A stretch of 64,000 nucleotides of DNA, taken from the NCBI RefSeq assembly GCF_900105165.1, contig NZ_LT629740.1, positions 3,100,001 to 3,164,000 of the forward strand. Reading direction: 5' to 3'. The notes below the pieces were generated by a model. It was given only the letters and a program-made list of their open reading frames with translations, made no database searches and had not been told where the DNA came from. The translations under genes and the position numbers were made by a program. This DNA is from Mucilaginibacter mallensis (GTDB lineage Bacteria > Bacteroidota > Bacteroidia > Sphingobacteriales > Sphingobacteriaceae). Shown here piece after piece: positions 52,817-62,492 of this stretch (positions within the stretch are counted from its first letter, which is position 1; every line of letters begins with the position of its first letter).

Positions 52817-54706
52817 ATGAAAAAAATCATCTGCCTGATTATATTGTTTTTTGCATGTTTTACTATCGTCAATGCACAACAGCCATGGTCACAGCGTATG
52901 GCTGCTACTGCCATGAAATTGTGGCCCGATACGGCAGGCCGTTGGACCTACGAGCAAGGTGTAGTCCTTAAAGGCATAGAAGGTGTTTGGATGCAAACCG
53001 GCGATAAAAAGTATTTCAAATACATCCAAAATTATATGGATGGATTGATAGTGGATGATGGCACTATAAAAGGTTATAAAAAGGATGATTTTAGTCTGGA
53101 TAATATTATGTGCGGGCGTTCAGTTATGCTCCTGTCCAATGTAACCGAAAAACCCAAGTACTATAAGGCTGCCCTATTGCTGCGCGATCAGTTAAAAGAT
53201 CAGCCGCGTAATGCGGAGGGTGGTTTCTGGCATAAAAATAAATATACCAACCAAATGTGGCTGGATGGCCTGTACATGGCCGAACCTTTTTATGCTGAAT
53301 ATGCCTATGCTTTTCATGAAGATACCGACTATAATGATATCGCCAAACAGTTTATCGTGATAGAGCAGCATGCCCGTGACCCAAAAACGGGATTATTATA
53401 CCATGCCTGGGATCAAAGTCGTGCCGAGAAATGGGCCGATCCCAAAACAGGCTTATCGCAAAACATTTGGGGCCGTGCCGATGGCTGGTATGCTATGGCT
53501 TTGGTTGATGTACTGGATAAATTCCCGGCCAGCAATCCAAACCGTGCTAAATTGTTAGCTATTTTAAACCGCCTCGCCATCGCCATACAAAAATACCAGG
53601 ATCCAAAAACAGGTTTATGGTATGAAGTAATGGATAAGGCTACTGAAATCGGGAACTATCCTGAAGCATCAGCCTCATGTATGTTTGTATATGCATTAGC
53701 CAAAGGTGCGAGGGAAGGTTATCTGCCCCCCAGTTATTTAGCTATAGCTAAAAAGGGCTATCAGGGCATTCTTGACAAATTTATTACTACCGATGCTAAC
53801 GGACAGGTTAATTTAAATGGCACCGTTAGTGTAGGTGGCCTGGGTGGTAAACCTTACCGTGATGGCAGCTACAAATATTACCTGAGCGAAAAGGTTGTAC
53901 AAAACGACCCTAAAGGCATTGGCGTATTTATACAGGCCAGCGTGGAGATCGAGCGTTTGGCTAATTTATCAGCAGGTAATGGAAAAGTGGTAACGGTCGA
54001 CAGCTATTTCAATGATGAGCACAGGGAGGATATAACTGGTAAAATTGTTTCTTATCATTACAAATGGGATGAGATGACCAACAATGGTTTCTCTACATTC
54101 GGCCATATTTTTAATAATTACGGGGTAAAAACGAAGATACTTTATGATGCTCCTACCGTTCAAAATTTAAGTAAATCAAATATTTATATCATCGTTGACC
54201 CGGATATCCCGAAGGAAAATCCGAATACAAAATATATTGAGGAACCGCATATTAAAGCTATAAGTGAGTGGGTACATGCAGGCGGTGTATTGGTGGTTTT
54301 GAATAATGATACCGGCAACGCCGAATTTAAACATTTGAACAACCTGATGCTAAAATTCGGCATACAGTTTAACGAGGATAGCCGTAATCATGTAGAGGGC
54401 AATAAGTTTGAACAAGCCGCTATTTATATTCCCGAAGGAAATCAAATATTTAAGACTGCAAAAAAGATCTACATAAAAGAGATCAGTACTTTAAAGGTGA
54501 GCCCTCCTGCTACGTCGGCATTAACGGATAAAAACGATGTGATCATCGCGGTAGCAAAATATGGCAAGGGCACTGTTTTTGCCGTTGGCGACCCATGGTT
54601 TTATAACGAATATACCGACGGGCGTAAATTGCCTTATGATTTTCAAAACTTTGAAGCAGCCAACGATTTGGTAAAGTGGCTGATTGAACAAATCCCTGAA
54701 AAATAA
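52817..54706 (+). CDS. GH105 unsaturated rhamnogalacturonyl hydrolase with extra C-terminal domain
   Basis: 629 residues from the ATG at 52817. A longer frame from 52736 overlaps uxaA and delays the signal peptide, so it was rejected. A signal peptide ends after NAQ near residue 21. Residues about 25-385 are the (alpha/alpha)6 barrel that hydrates and cleaves unsaturated galacturonyl ends, with DNIMCGRSVMLLS near 95 and the catalytic region NIWGRADGWYAMAL near 215. Residues about 395-629 form a second domain (VDSYFNDEHREDITGK near 396, AISEWVHAGGVLVVLNND near 475, KYGKGTVFAVGDPWFYNEY near 580) resembling DUF4350/GATase-like folds. Most GH105 enzymes end near 380 residues. It abuts the DUF5703 gene. 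Confidence 0.9.
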   Translation: MKKIICLIILFFACFTIVNAQQPWSQRMAATAMKLWPDTAGRWTYEQGVVLKGIEGVWMQTGDKKYFKYIQNYMDGLIVDDGTIKGYKKDDFSLDNIMCGRSVMLLSNVTEKPKYYKAALLLRDQLKDQPRNAEGGFWHKNKYTNQMWLDGLYMAEPFYAEYAYAFHEDTDYNDIAKQFIVIEQHARDPKTGLLYHAWDQSRAEKWADPKTGLSQNIWGRADGWYAMALVDVLDKFPASNPNRAKLLAILNRLAIAIQKYQDPKTGLWYEVMDKATEIGNYPEASASCMFVYALAKGAREGYLPPSYLAIAKKGYQGILDKFITTDANGQVNLNGTVSVGGLGGKPYRDGSYKYYLSEKVVQNDPKGIGVFIQASVEIERLANLSAGNGKVVTVDSYFNDEHREDITGKIVSYHYKWDEMTNNGFSTFGHIFNNYGVKTKILYDAPTVQNLSKSNIYIIVDPDIPKENPNTKYIEEPHIKAISEWVHAGGVLVVLNNDTGNAEFKHLNNLMLKFGIQFNEDSRNHVEGNKFEQAAIYIPEGNQIFKTAKKIYIKEISTLKVSPPATSALTDKNDVIIAVAKYGKGTVFAVGDPWFYNEYTDGRKLPYDFQNFEAANDLVKWLIEQIPEK

Positions 54707-57025
54707 ATGAAGCTTAGATTTTTGCTCTTGTGCATCCTCGCCAGTCTGTCTTTTTTTAAGTCTGATGCACAAACAGAGGAATTGAGCGCTTATAATTTAA
54801 CATGGACAAGCCAAAGTAAGAATTCCGGCGAATCCATGCCCTGCGGTGGTGGGGATATCGGCCTGAATGTTTGGGTGGAAAATGGTGAGCTATACTTCTA
54901 TGTTTCAAAAAGCGGCACATTTGATGAGAATAACACTTTTTTGAAACTTGGTCGTGTAACGATCAAATTATTCCCTAACCCATTTGGCGGCACTGACTTT
55001 TCGCAACAACTGCATTTACAGGATGGCTCGGTCATCATTGATGGTAAAAACGGCAATTTAAGCACACAGGTAAAGCTTTGGGTTGATGTTTATCGCCCGG
55101 TTGTGCATGTAGAGATCAACAGCAGTGAGCCCATAAAAACCGAAGCTGATTATGAAAGCTGGCGTTACCGCGACCGCAACGCAAATGGCCTCGAAAACAA
55201 CCAGGATTCGCGTAAATGGTCGAAAGATGGGGTTGTAAAAACACTTAAGGATAATATCACCTTTAAAAATAACATGGTACAATTCTATCATCAAAACCAG
55301 GATTCAACAGTTTTTGATGCTACTGTACATGAGCAAGGCATGGATGCGGTAAAATCCGGAATGTTTAACCCGCTTGCTCATCTGGTCTTCGGCGGTATGT
55401 TGAAAGCCGATGGTATGCAAGCTGCCGGAACAAACGAAGGCAAATATCAAAATACCGATTTTGAGGGCTGGCGGCTGCAAAGCACCAAGGCAAAAACAAC
55501 ACAAAATATCGAGGTATATTTAAACACAAGCTATGTAAACTCATCTCAATTATGGGCGCAAAAACTGGATAGTGTTGTTCGTGACGCTGCCTCAAACAGA
55601 AAAACAGCTTTACAAAACACACAAAATTGGTGGAAACAATATTGGGAACGCAGTTATATATTCATCAATCCGGATAATACTAACCCACAAAGTCCAGAAT
55701 GGCAGGCCGGGCGCAATTACCAATTGTTCAGGTATATGCTGGGGTGTAATGCGTATGGTACTTATCCAACAAAATTTAACGGCGGCTTATTTACTTATGA
55801 CCCCGTAAATGTTGATACCACTTATAAATTCACACCCGATTTCAGGAACTGGGGCGGCGGCTTAATGACCGCGCAAAACCAGCGTTTAGTTTACTGGCCC
55901 ATGCTTAAAAGCGGCGATCTCGACATGATGAAACCGCAGTTTGATTTCTACTTACGATCATTACACAATGCCGAACTGCGTAGCAAAGTTTACTGGGGGC
56001 ATAATGGTGCTTGCTTTACCGAACAAATTGAAAACTTCGGCTTGCCAAACATGGGCGAATACGGATTAAAACGCCCTACAAATTTTGATAAGGGTGTAGA
56101 ATATAATGCCTGGCTTGAATATACGTGGGATACTGCATTGGAATTTTGCCAGATGATGCTCGAAACAGAACACTACACGGGCAAAGATATTAAACCATAC
56201 ATTCCGTTTATTGAAAGTTGCCTTACCTTTTTTAATGAGCATTACCAGTATCTTGCAAAAAAACGTGATATAAACATTTTTGATGCAAATGGCCATTTGG
56301 TGCTGTTTCCCGGTTCATCGGGCGAGACCTATAAAATGGCTTATAACTCTACCTCAACTATAGCCGCGCTGCAAACTGTACTTACTACCCTGCTGAAATT
56401 ACCGCCGCAATATTTAACCGATGCGGAACGAAAAAATTGGGAAATCATGCTTAAACGCATCCCACCTATTAACTTTACACAGATAGAAGGGCACAAAACC
56501 ATCGCTCCGGCCAAAAGCTGGGAGCGGATAAATAATATAGAGAGTATGCAGCTTTACCCGGTTTTCCCATGGGGAATTTACGGTGTAGGTAAGCCTGATC
56601 TGGATGTAGCCATTAACACCTGGAAATATGATACACTGGCTATAGAATTCAGGAGCGGCATTGGCTGGAAACAGGATAATATTTTTGCTGCGCGGATGGG
56701 ATTGATTAAAGAAGCCGCTGATCTTACCGTGTTTAAGCTTAAGAACTCCGGTCGTCGTTTTCCTGCTTTTTGGGGACCGGGTTTTGACTGGACACCAGAC
56801 CATAATTGGGGCGGTTCAGGCATGATAGGTTTACAGGAAATGCTGATGCAGGTTGATGATAAAAAGATCTATCTGTTCCCGGCATGGCCCAAAACATGGA
56901 ACGTACATTTTAAACTGCACGCCCCTTACAACACCACTGTTGAAGCCACCGTTAAAAATGGTAAGGTTGAATCGCTTACCGTTTTGCCTAAGGAACGCGA
57001 AAAAGATATTATCAATATGCTTTAG
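54707..57025 (+). CDS. DUF5703 protein, putative glycosidase with six-hairpin fold
   Basis: 772 residues. A signal peptide ends after SDAQ near residue 22. The N-terminal beta-sandwich has ESMPCGGGDIGLNVWVENGE (about 41-60), reminiscent of the MPLGNGRLGA entry of GH95-like enzymes. The middle is helix-rich ((alpha/alpha)6-like) with KFNGGLFTYDP near 357 and CQMMLETEHYTGKDIKPYIP near 480. The C-terminus has FKLHAPYNTTVEATVKNGKV, again like GH95 tails. I know no confirmed activity for DUF5703. The ATG directly follows the GH105 stop, and its place in a pectin operon points to a rhamnogalacturonan side chain or backbone. Its stop codon is one base from that of the convergent GH127 gene. Confidence 0.8.
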   Translation: MKLRFLLLCILASLSFFKSDAQTEELSAYNLTWTSQSKNSGESMPCGGGDIGLNVWVENGELYFYVSKSGTFDENNTFLKLGRVTIKLFPNPFGGTDFSQQLHLQDGSVIIDGKNGNLSTQVKLWVDVYRPVVHVEINSSEPIKTEADYESWRYRDRNANGLENNQDSRKWSKDGVVKTLKDNITFKNNMVQFYHQNQDSTVFDATVHEQGMDAVKSGMFNPLAHLVFGGMLKADGMQAAGTNEGKYQNTDFEGWRLQSTKAKTTQNIEVYLNTSYVNSSQLWAQKLDSVVRDAASNRKTALQNTQNWWKQYWERSYIFINPDNTNPQSPEWQAGRNYQLFRYMLGCNAYGTYPTKFNGGLFTYDPVNVDTTYKFTPDFRNWGGGLMTAQNQRLVYWPMLKSGDLDMMKPQFDFYLRSLHNAELRSKVYWGHNGACFTEQIENFGLPNMGEYGLKRPTNFDKGVEYNAWLEYTWDTALEFCQMMLETEHYTGKDIKPYIPFIESCLTFFNEHYQYLAKKRDINIFDANGHLVLFPGSSGETYKMAYNSTSTIAALQTVLTTLLKLPPQYLTDAERKNWEIMLKRIPPINFTQIEGHKTIAPAKSWERINNIESMQLYPVFPWGIYGVGKPDLDVAINTWKYDTLAIEFRSGIGWKQDNIFAARMGLIKEAADLTVFKLKNSGRRFPAFWGPGFDWTPDHNWGGSGMIGLQEMLMQVDDKKIYLFPAWPKTWNVHFKLHAPYNTTVEATVKNGKVESLTVLPKEREKDIINML

Positions 57026-57026
57026 C

Positions 57027-59081
57027 TTACCTATCGAAAGGTATCCAGGTTTCCATATTTACATGCCCGCGATTATCCCAGGCATAATAGGGTATTAACC
57101 GAATGTTGAGTTTGGTATTTGGGTTAGCTAATGAAACTTCTTTATACAGATTATTGTTCCAGTTATTTTCATCCCTTATATCAGCAACGCCGGTTAAACT
57201 CATAATATCACAGTTAGCAATTTTTATTAACTGCGGTTTCAGTTTTGCTTTTGGTGATAGCGCTATGTCAGCTATCTTTTTCCCCTTTGGCAAATCAACT
57301 GATTCTAGGCAATAAACTATCGGGCCACGTTTTACGGCTACCTGGTTGCGGGTTTCTTCTACCAGTGGATTTGCTTCCATCATTTTTACAGGCATAGGCA
57401 ATTGCAATTCCATTTCATCACCTATTTTCCAGTTACGGGTTACAGCAACGTATTCACCAGAGATTAGTTTAATACCCACAGGCTTCCCATTAATCATTAA
57501 CGTCGCACTTTTGCACCAACCAGGGATGCGTAAAAAAGCAGAAAATTCTTTTCCCAGTGTTTCATCAAAGTGGATCTTGATATTTCCGTTCCACGGATAA
57601 TCCGTTGTCTGGGTTAATTTTATCGGCGAACCATCTTTTAGTTTAGTAGATAATTTATTGCCACCATATAGGTTAAACCACAGGCCTTTACCGGATATAT
57701 TGTAAGCATAATTACTTACCTCTGCAATAGTACGCACTACGTTTGGCGGGCAACAATCTGAGTAAGCAATATAACCCACCCTATCCCTCGACCACCTGTC
57801 CCTGAACGGCAAGTCATCATCAACGCTCAATGGATTTGTATAAAAAAAGCTTTTTCCATCTAAACTTATCCCCGATAGCATTCCATTATACAAGGTAAGC
57901 TCCATTACATCAGCATATTTGGCATCGCCGGTAAGTTGTAACATCCGCCAGTTCCATAGCACATTGCCTACGCTGGCACAGGTTTCGTTGTGGGCGGTAA
58001 AATTTGGCAGCTGGTAATCGCGGCCGTAAGCCTGGTGCACTTCCTGTACATCTTTTAAAAGATATGATGTACCATCGGGTGATACGCCATCGTATAAGGC
58101 ACCACATCCCCCGGTAATATACATTTTGCGGTTAACCACATCATTCCAAACCAAATTGAGGGTGTGCAGTAAAGTGGTATCACCTGTTTCAGCATATACG
58201 TCCGCAGCGCCGGCATATAAATAGTTCGCCCTTACGGCATGTCCTGTTGCCGCGGTTTGCTGCCTGAATGGGATACGATCCTGGTTATCATCTGTACCGT
58301 CCTTCATTAAGCCACGAATATCGATCAGGTTTTTAGCCAGTTCGAGGTATTTGGGATCATGTGTAGTGCGGTACATCTCCACTACGCCCATGTAATGCGA
58401 TGGGCAAATAGCATTGCGTGCCAGCTCCGGCGAGGCGGTTTTATAAAAATTGTATAGATAGTCAGTTGCTTTTATGGCGATATCCAGAAAATTCCTTTTT
58501 CCTGTAGCCCGGTAATGTACACAGGCAGCTGTCATTAAATGCCCAAGATTATAAGTTTCAAAATTCAGCCTGTCTTCAAATGCTTTTGACTGCTTGGGGT
58601 GATTGCGTTCTTCGATTGATGTAGGCGTGTGTATATAGCCATCAGCACGTTGCGCCTTAGCAAAAAGCGCGATGGTATTATCCATCAACTGGTCGAGCTT
58701 TGGGTCGTGCGTAGCAGAATACATGGCTGCTACTGCTTCAAATAACTTATAAAAATCCCCATCCTGAAATGGCGGCCCCACGTGTGAACCGGTATCTAGC
58801 CCTGCAGCAATTTCAAAGTTTTGAATGGCATGACCCATTTTCGGATCGCTGTATATCTTCCATAAATTCGGAATCATGGTCTCACGGCAAACTTTAAAAC
58901 GGTCGGCCCAAAAACCAGTTGTCCAGCTTACATCACCCATATTTACACTGCTTAGCTTAGCATATGGACTGGCGGATGTATTTACCAGCGCCTTATCCTG
59001 TGCATACGCGCTTTTAACACCTAAAATCCCAATTATTACTATTGCCAGTCTAATCAACACACTCTTTATCATCAAATTCAT
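57027..59081 (-). CDS. GH127 beta-L-arabinofuranosidase-type protein (DUF1680), exported
   Basis: 684 residues from the ATG at 59081, which overlaps the GH106 stop by one base (TAATG). A longer frame to 59171 lies inside GH106 and was rejected. The signal peptide ends after AYAQ near residue 28. The zinc-cysteine catalytic set of GH127 is intact: Glu366 and Cys368 in HNETCAS, and Cys443-Cys444 in DCCPPN, with a spacing close to the Bifidobacterium HypBA1 enzyme (338, 340, 417, 418). The family removes beta-L-arabinofuranose; related families remove other sugars from rhamnogalacturonan II or arabinogalactan, so the exact sugar is open. It is the last gene of the minus-strand GH2-GH106-GH127 operon. 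Confidence 0.92.
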   Translation of the reverse strand: MNLMIKSVLIRLAIVIIGILGVKSAYAQDKALVNTSASPYAKLSSVNMGDVSWTTGFWADRFKVCRETMIPNLWKIYSDPKMGHAIQNFEIAAGLDTGSHVGPPFQDGDFYKLFEAVAAMYSATHDPKLDQLMDNTIALFAKAQRADGYIHTPTSIEERNHPKQSKAFEDRLNFETYNLGHLMTAACVHYRATGKRNFLDIAIKATDYLYNFYKTASPELARNAICPSHYMGVVEMYRTTHDPKYLELAKNLIDIRGLMKDGTDDNQDRIPFRQQTAATGHAVRANYLYAGAADVYAETGDTTLLHTLNLVWNDVVNRKMYITGGCGALYDGVSPDGTSYLLKDVQEVHQAYGRDYQLPNFTAHNETCASVGNVLWNWRMLQLTGDAKYADVMELTLYNGMLSGISLDGKSFFYTNPLSVDDDLPFRDRWSRDRVGYIAYSDCCPPNVVRTIAEVSNYAYNISGKGLWFNLYGGNKLSTKLKDGSPIKLTQTTDYPWNGNIKIHFDETLGKEFSAFLRIPGWCKSATLMINGKPVGIKLISGEYVAVTRNWKIGDEMELQLPMPVKMMEANPLVEETRNQVAVKRGPIVYCLESVDLPKGKKIADIALSPKAKLKPQLIKIANCDIMSLTGVADIRDENNWNNNLYKEVSLANPNTKLNIRLIPYYAWDNRGHVNMETWIPFDR

Positions 59082-62000
59082 TAATAATCCAGTTTTATTA
59101 TTTGTATCGGGCCCAATAATCCGGCAGGCAGCAAAGGTTTGCCATCCAGCCTGTACACAGCATTTGTCCAAGTGATTTGCTTCTCTTTAGGCAAAGTATG
59201 ATCACCAATTAAGCGGTTAGCCCAGGTGTTTGAAACCTCGATCCTGATCTCATTTTTGTCATTCTTTAAGGCCTTGCCGATGTTAACACGGTAAGGATAG
59301 GTCCACGCGGTGCCGCAATGGATGCCGTTAACATACACATCGGCAAGGTTGGCTACTTTGCCCAGATCGAGCCATATATCACCAGCTTGCTTATTACCCT
59401 GCCAATTGAAGCGCTGGCTATAACTTGCCGTTCCTGAATAATACTTTATGGCATCATTGCCATTTTTGCTCCAATCATCCAAATCATTAAAAACAACAGG
59501 CTGTTCCGGGCCGCCAGATGCTTTATCAAACTTTACTACCCATGTTTCTTTAAGTGTTTGCACCGGCTTTATGCTTGGCCAGTTTTGATGTTTTGAAACT
59601 GAGGCGATAGCTACAGATTTTCGTAAAACTATAAACACCGATCCGCTGGCATCCAGCTTTATGGACAATACCGTCCTGCCATTTACAATTTTCCAGTTAC
59701 CTGCAGTTTTTATCTCGCCTGTAAGCGGGTCAAATAATTCAGGCACTTTGCCTGATGTTCTTAATGACAGTGTAATGGTTCGCTGTTGGAATTCCTGGTT
59801 CGAAATAAAATAACTATCAAATCCCGAACCCGCCCTGTGATTCCAGGCAATGTTTGCTACAAATGCTCCTGTGGAGTCAGTAACGATAACATCCCTCTCT
59901 ATCCCCAATTTATCAAAGCTTTCATCCGTATAAGGCCCGGTAATTACTCTACCTTTTGTGCCTGATGCGTTTAATAATTCATTAGCCACCTGTTTAACAA
60001 CAGCATCATCAGCCATGCCAGGCGCTTGTGTTGGGTGGGTATCCCAAATCACAGTCGCACCATTCTTAATCAACTGCTGTATTTTCCTTATGACCCGCGG
60101 CGACATCAAACTACTATCCGGCGATATCGGATGTACGCCCGGTATCACCAATACACCATAGCTTGCTCCGCCAGGTAATTCAATCCTGCCATTTCGAACC
60201 GTTGCTAATCTTAATAAAGCATCCAGATTAAACGAGTCGTAAGCATAGCCACGCAGAGGGTTTATCCATTGTTGTGGCTCAGCCATATTTGCCGAACTAT
60301 TTACGCCATCGGGAATAGTGCGCATGGGTTCACCTTTATTGGCAAGGCGGATAGCTTCTGCATTTACTCTTTCCCCACCAAATATGCCGGGTAAAGTGCT
60401 AACCAAACGATCGGGTAAAATAGCACGACGAGGCGTTTCCTCGCCTGTAAAAACGGCTATATCTGTAACCGGGTAGCCCATTTGCAGCATAGCCTGGCAG
60501 CGTTGCAGGTATTGCACCCAAGCCTTACCGGGTTTCCACCAGGTTTGATCTCTCTGAAAGAAGGTGCCAATACCGTCCAGTGTCATCCCCGGTTTACGAT
60601 CAAGCCATGGATTATGCACATCCACATGGAATGTAAAGCGGTTAATACCTAAAGCAAACTCCCTGTCGGCAATGGCTTTAAGCATGGCAGGGTTTTCATC
60701 CCACATCAGGCGCAACTCTGTAAATGCTTCTGCCTGTATAATATTTTTACCATAGATATGCCCACCCGAAACTGCATCAAGAATATCATTTGGTTTATCA
60801 TGCGTAGGGCTGCGTAACCAGAATTCGCCCATAGGTATGTCAACCTGACTGTAATGCAGCATGCCATCGCTCACCATGGTTGGCGCAACACTTTCCGCAC
60901 TGAAGCTGCACCCCTGCGCATGCGCCAGCTTAGCCATGGTGCCAAAAAATTTATCCGATACTAATTCGGCTATGGTTTGCCTTACATCGCTCAATACTTT
61001 TTCAGAGACTGATGCACTTTGCACCGGTACACCAGCCATTACAGGCAAATATGGCATCAGGTCATATCCCCGGCGTTTTTTAAATTCCACAGCAAAATTA
61101 TCCGACCAATTCTGACTGCCCGCCTCCCAGCTATCCACATGAAAGATCTTTAACACACGATTAGCCAGTTCAGGCCCGGCCTGTTTAACCGCCTCTCCAA
61201 ACCAGCTATTGAATTGCAGTGTAACTGCAGCCGGGTTAAATTTATCGCACTCTAATCCTGCTCCTGCACCGCCGGTTGCATTGGTATGCCCGGTTGAGGT
61301 ATGGCCAATGCGCAGGATTGTCCAGTTGCCTGCGGGAACATCCCAGTTTAGCTTGCCGCTCGCATCCAATTTATCAGTAATATCAATAATTTTATCCTGT
61401 GGTACACACAAATCATCTGGCAATTGCTGGGTATTAGTACGCTTACTTACCCGCCAAACTTCCCCGGTTTTGCCTTCATATTGATGGATCCTCGGTTCTG
61501 CAGATAGTTCAATGCCTGATAACCTTAAAGAAAGTTTCCATTTGGCAAAATCCAGGTCTTCTGACCCCGGTTCCGATCCTGCCTTATCATATACAAACCG
61601 AAAATATTTTGCAGTAGTAGGTATAATTTCATTAGTGATGGGCGCATCGCCATCCTGCCAGCCATGGCGTGGCGGGTCAAGGCGGGTTAGTGGTTTAAAG
61701 TTTATGCCATCGTCGCTAGTTTCAACCAACAACCTTTCCGATTCATAGTTACTGGCATTAGTATGAATGATTAACGACCTGCAGGTGAATGGCTGCTCAA
61801 ATGATAGCTGGATCCAACATGGTTCGCTGCTGGCAAAGCTTGTTTTATTGCCGGGCACAGCCAGGTATTGCACATCGACATGAGTACTGGCCGTAACTTT
61901 AGGAACAATAGTTTTAGTACTTATACCACTGCCTTGCGGCGATGGATAAGCAAATATTTTAATATCCTTATAATAGCCTTTATAACTCTGTGGTTTAGTT

Positions 62001-62488
62001 AAGGTATCATGGTACATTTTACCACCGCTTACCCATGTTTTTGACGATACTATTTTTTGCATGGAGAGTTCGGGTGTGATCCATGGCCCACCGGCTACAG
62101 CAAAGCCATCACAATCATGCAGGGCAAGTTTTATACCCAATCTGTCAGCTTCGCTCATGGCAAATTTTACCATTTCCCACCAGGGTTTGCTTAACTGCTC
62201 AATAGGCGGTGACATGTAAGGCGGGTTTGCCGGGCCTTTTATAGGCATCAGGTAAGCACCCTCAATCCCTTCTTCTTTGATTGATTCCAGGTCGGCGGTT
62301 ATACCTGCTTTACTCACGCTGGCCTGCATCCAGTACCAATAGATCCACGGTTTTGCGGCTTCGGGTGGATGTAAAAAGGCTTGTGTAAGCTCGTCGGCCG
62401 GTTTAGTTTTCGATTGCGCATATCCCTGCAAGGCAAACCAGTTAAGGCAACACACATAAATTACTATTACAAGGATGAGCTTCTTCAT
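59081..62488 (-). CDS. GH106 alpha-L-rhamnosidase-type glycosidase, exported
   Basis: 1,135 residues from the ATG at 62488, 4 bp after the GH2 stop; a start at 62506 would overlap that gene and lengthen the signal peptide. The signal peptide ends after YAQ near residue 25. The family start HPPEAAKPWIYWYWMQASVS (about 41-60) is diagnostic of GH106, followed by GIEGAYLMPIKGPANPPYMS. A galactose-binding-like domain is inserted near 225-330. A TIM-barrel core with KIFHVDSWEAGSQNW (near 454) and FSAESVAPTMVSDG, and a C-terminal jelly roll (DVYVNGIHCGTAWTYPYRVN near 1070) complete the fold. Characterised members release alpha-L-rhamnose from rhamnogalacturonan. The operon with GH2 and GH127 supports rhamnogalacturonan side-chain removal. 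Confidence 0.92.
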   Translation of the reverse strand: MKKLILVIVIYVCCLNWFALQGYAQSKTKPADELTQAFLHPPEAAKPWIYWYWMQASVSKAGITADLESIKEEGIEGAYLMPIKGPANPPYMSPPIEQLSKPWWEMVKFAMSEADRLGIKLALHDCDGFAVAGGPWITPELSMQKIVSSKTWVSGGKMYHDTLTKPQSYKGYYKDIKIFAYPSPQGSGISTKTIVPKVTASTHVDVQYLAVPGNKTSFASSEPCWIQLSFEQPFTCRSLIIHTNASNYESERLLVETSDDGINFKPLTRLDPPRHGWQDGDAPITNEIIPTTAKYFRFVYDKAGSEPGSEDLDFAKWKLSLRLSGIELSAEPRIHQYEGKTGEVWRVSKRTNTQQLPDDLCVPQDKIIDITDKLDASGKLNWDVPAGNWTILRIGHTSTGHTNATGGAGAGLECDKFNPAAVTLQFNSWFGEAVKQAGPELANRVLKIFHVDSWEAGSQNWSDNFAVEFKKRRGYDLMPYLPVMAGVPVQSASVSEKVLSDVRQTIAELVSDKFFGTMAKLAHAQGCSFSAESVAPTMVSDGMLHYSQVDIPMGEFWLRSPTHDKPNDILDAVSGGHIYGKNIIQAEAFTELRLMWDENPAMLKAIADREFALGINRFTFHVDVHNPWLDRKPGMTLDGIGTFFQRDQTWWKPGKAWVQYLQRCQAMLQMGYPVTDIAVFTGEETPRRAILPDRLVSTLPGIFGGERVNAEAIRLANKGEPMRTIPDGVNSSANMAEPQQWINPLRGYAYDSFNLDALLRLATVRNGRIELPGGASYGVLVIPGVHPISPDSSLMSPRVIRKIQQLIKNGATVIWDTHPTQAPGMADDAVVKQVANELLNASGTKGRVITGPYTDESFDKLGIERDVIVTDSTGAFVANIAWNHRAGSGFDSYFISNQEFQQRTITLSLRTSGKVPELFDPLTGEIKTAGNWKIVNGRTVLSIKLDASGSVFIVLRKSVAIASVSKHQNWPSIKPVQTLKETWVVKFDKASGGPEQPVVFNDLDDWSKNGNDAIKYYSGTASYSQRFNWQGNKQAGDIWLDLGKVANLADVYVNGIHCGTAWTYPYRVNIGKALKNDKNEIRIEVSNTWANRLIGDHTLPKEKQITWTNAVYRLDGKPLLPAGLLGPIQIIKLDY

Positions 62489-62492
62489 ATCA

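Noticed and set aside
56414..56803. 129-residue minus-strand open frame
   Set aside because: Antisense to the DUF5703 gene, no signal or domain, no separate promoter.
59082..59171. Longer GH127 start inside GH106
   Set aside because: The extra residues are GH106 sequence out of frame; the TAATG overlap at 59081 gives a normal signal peptide.
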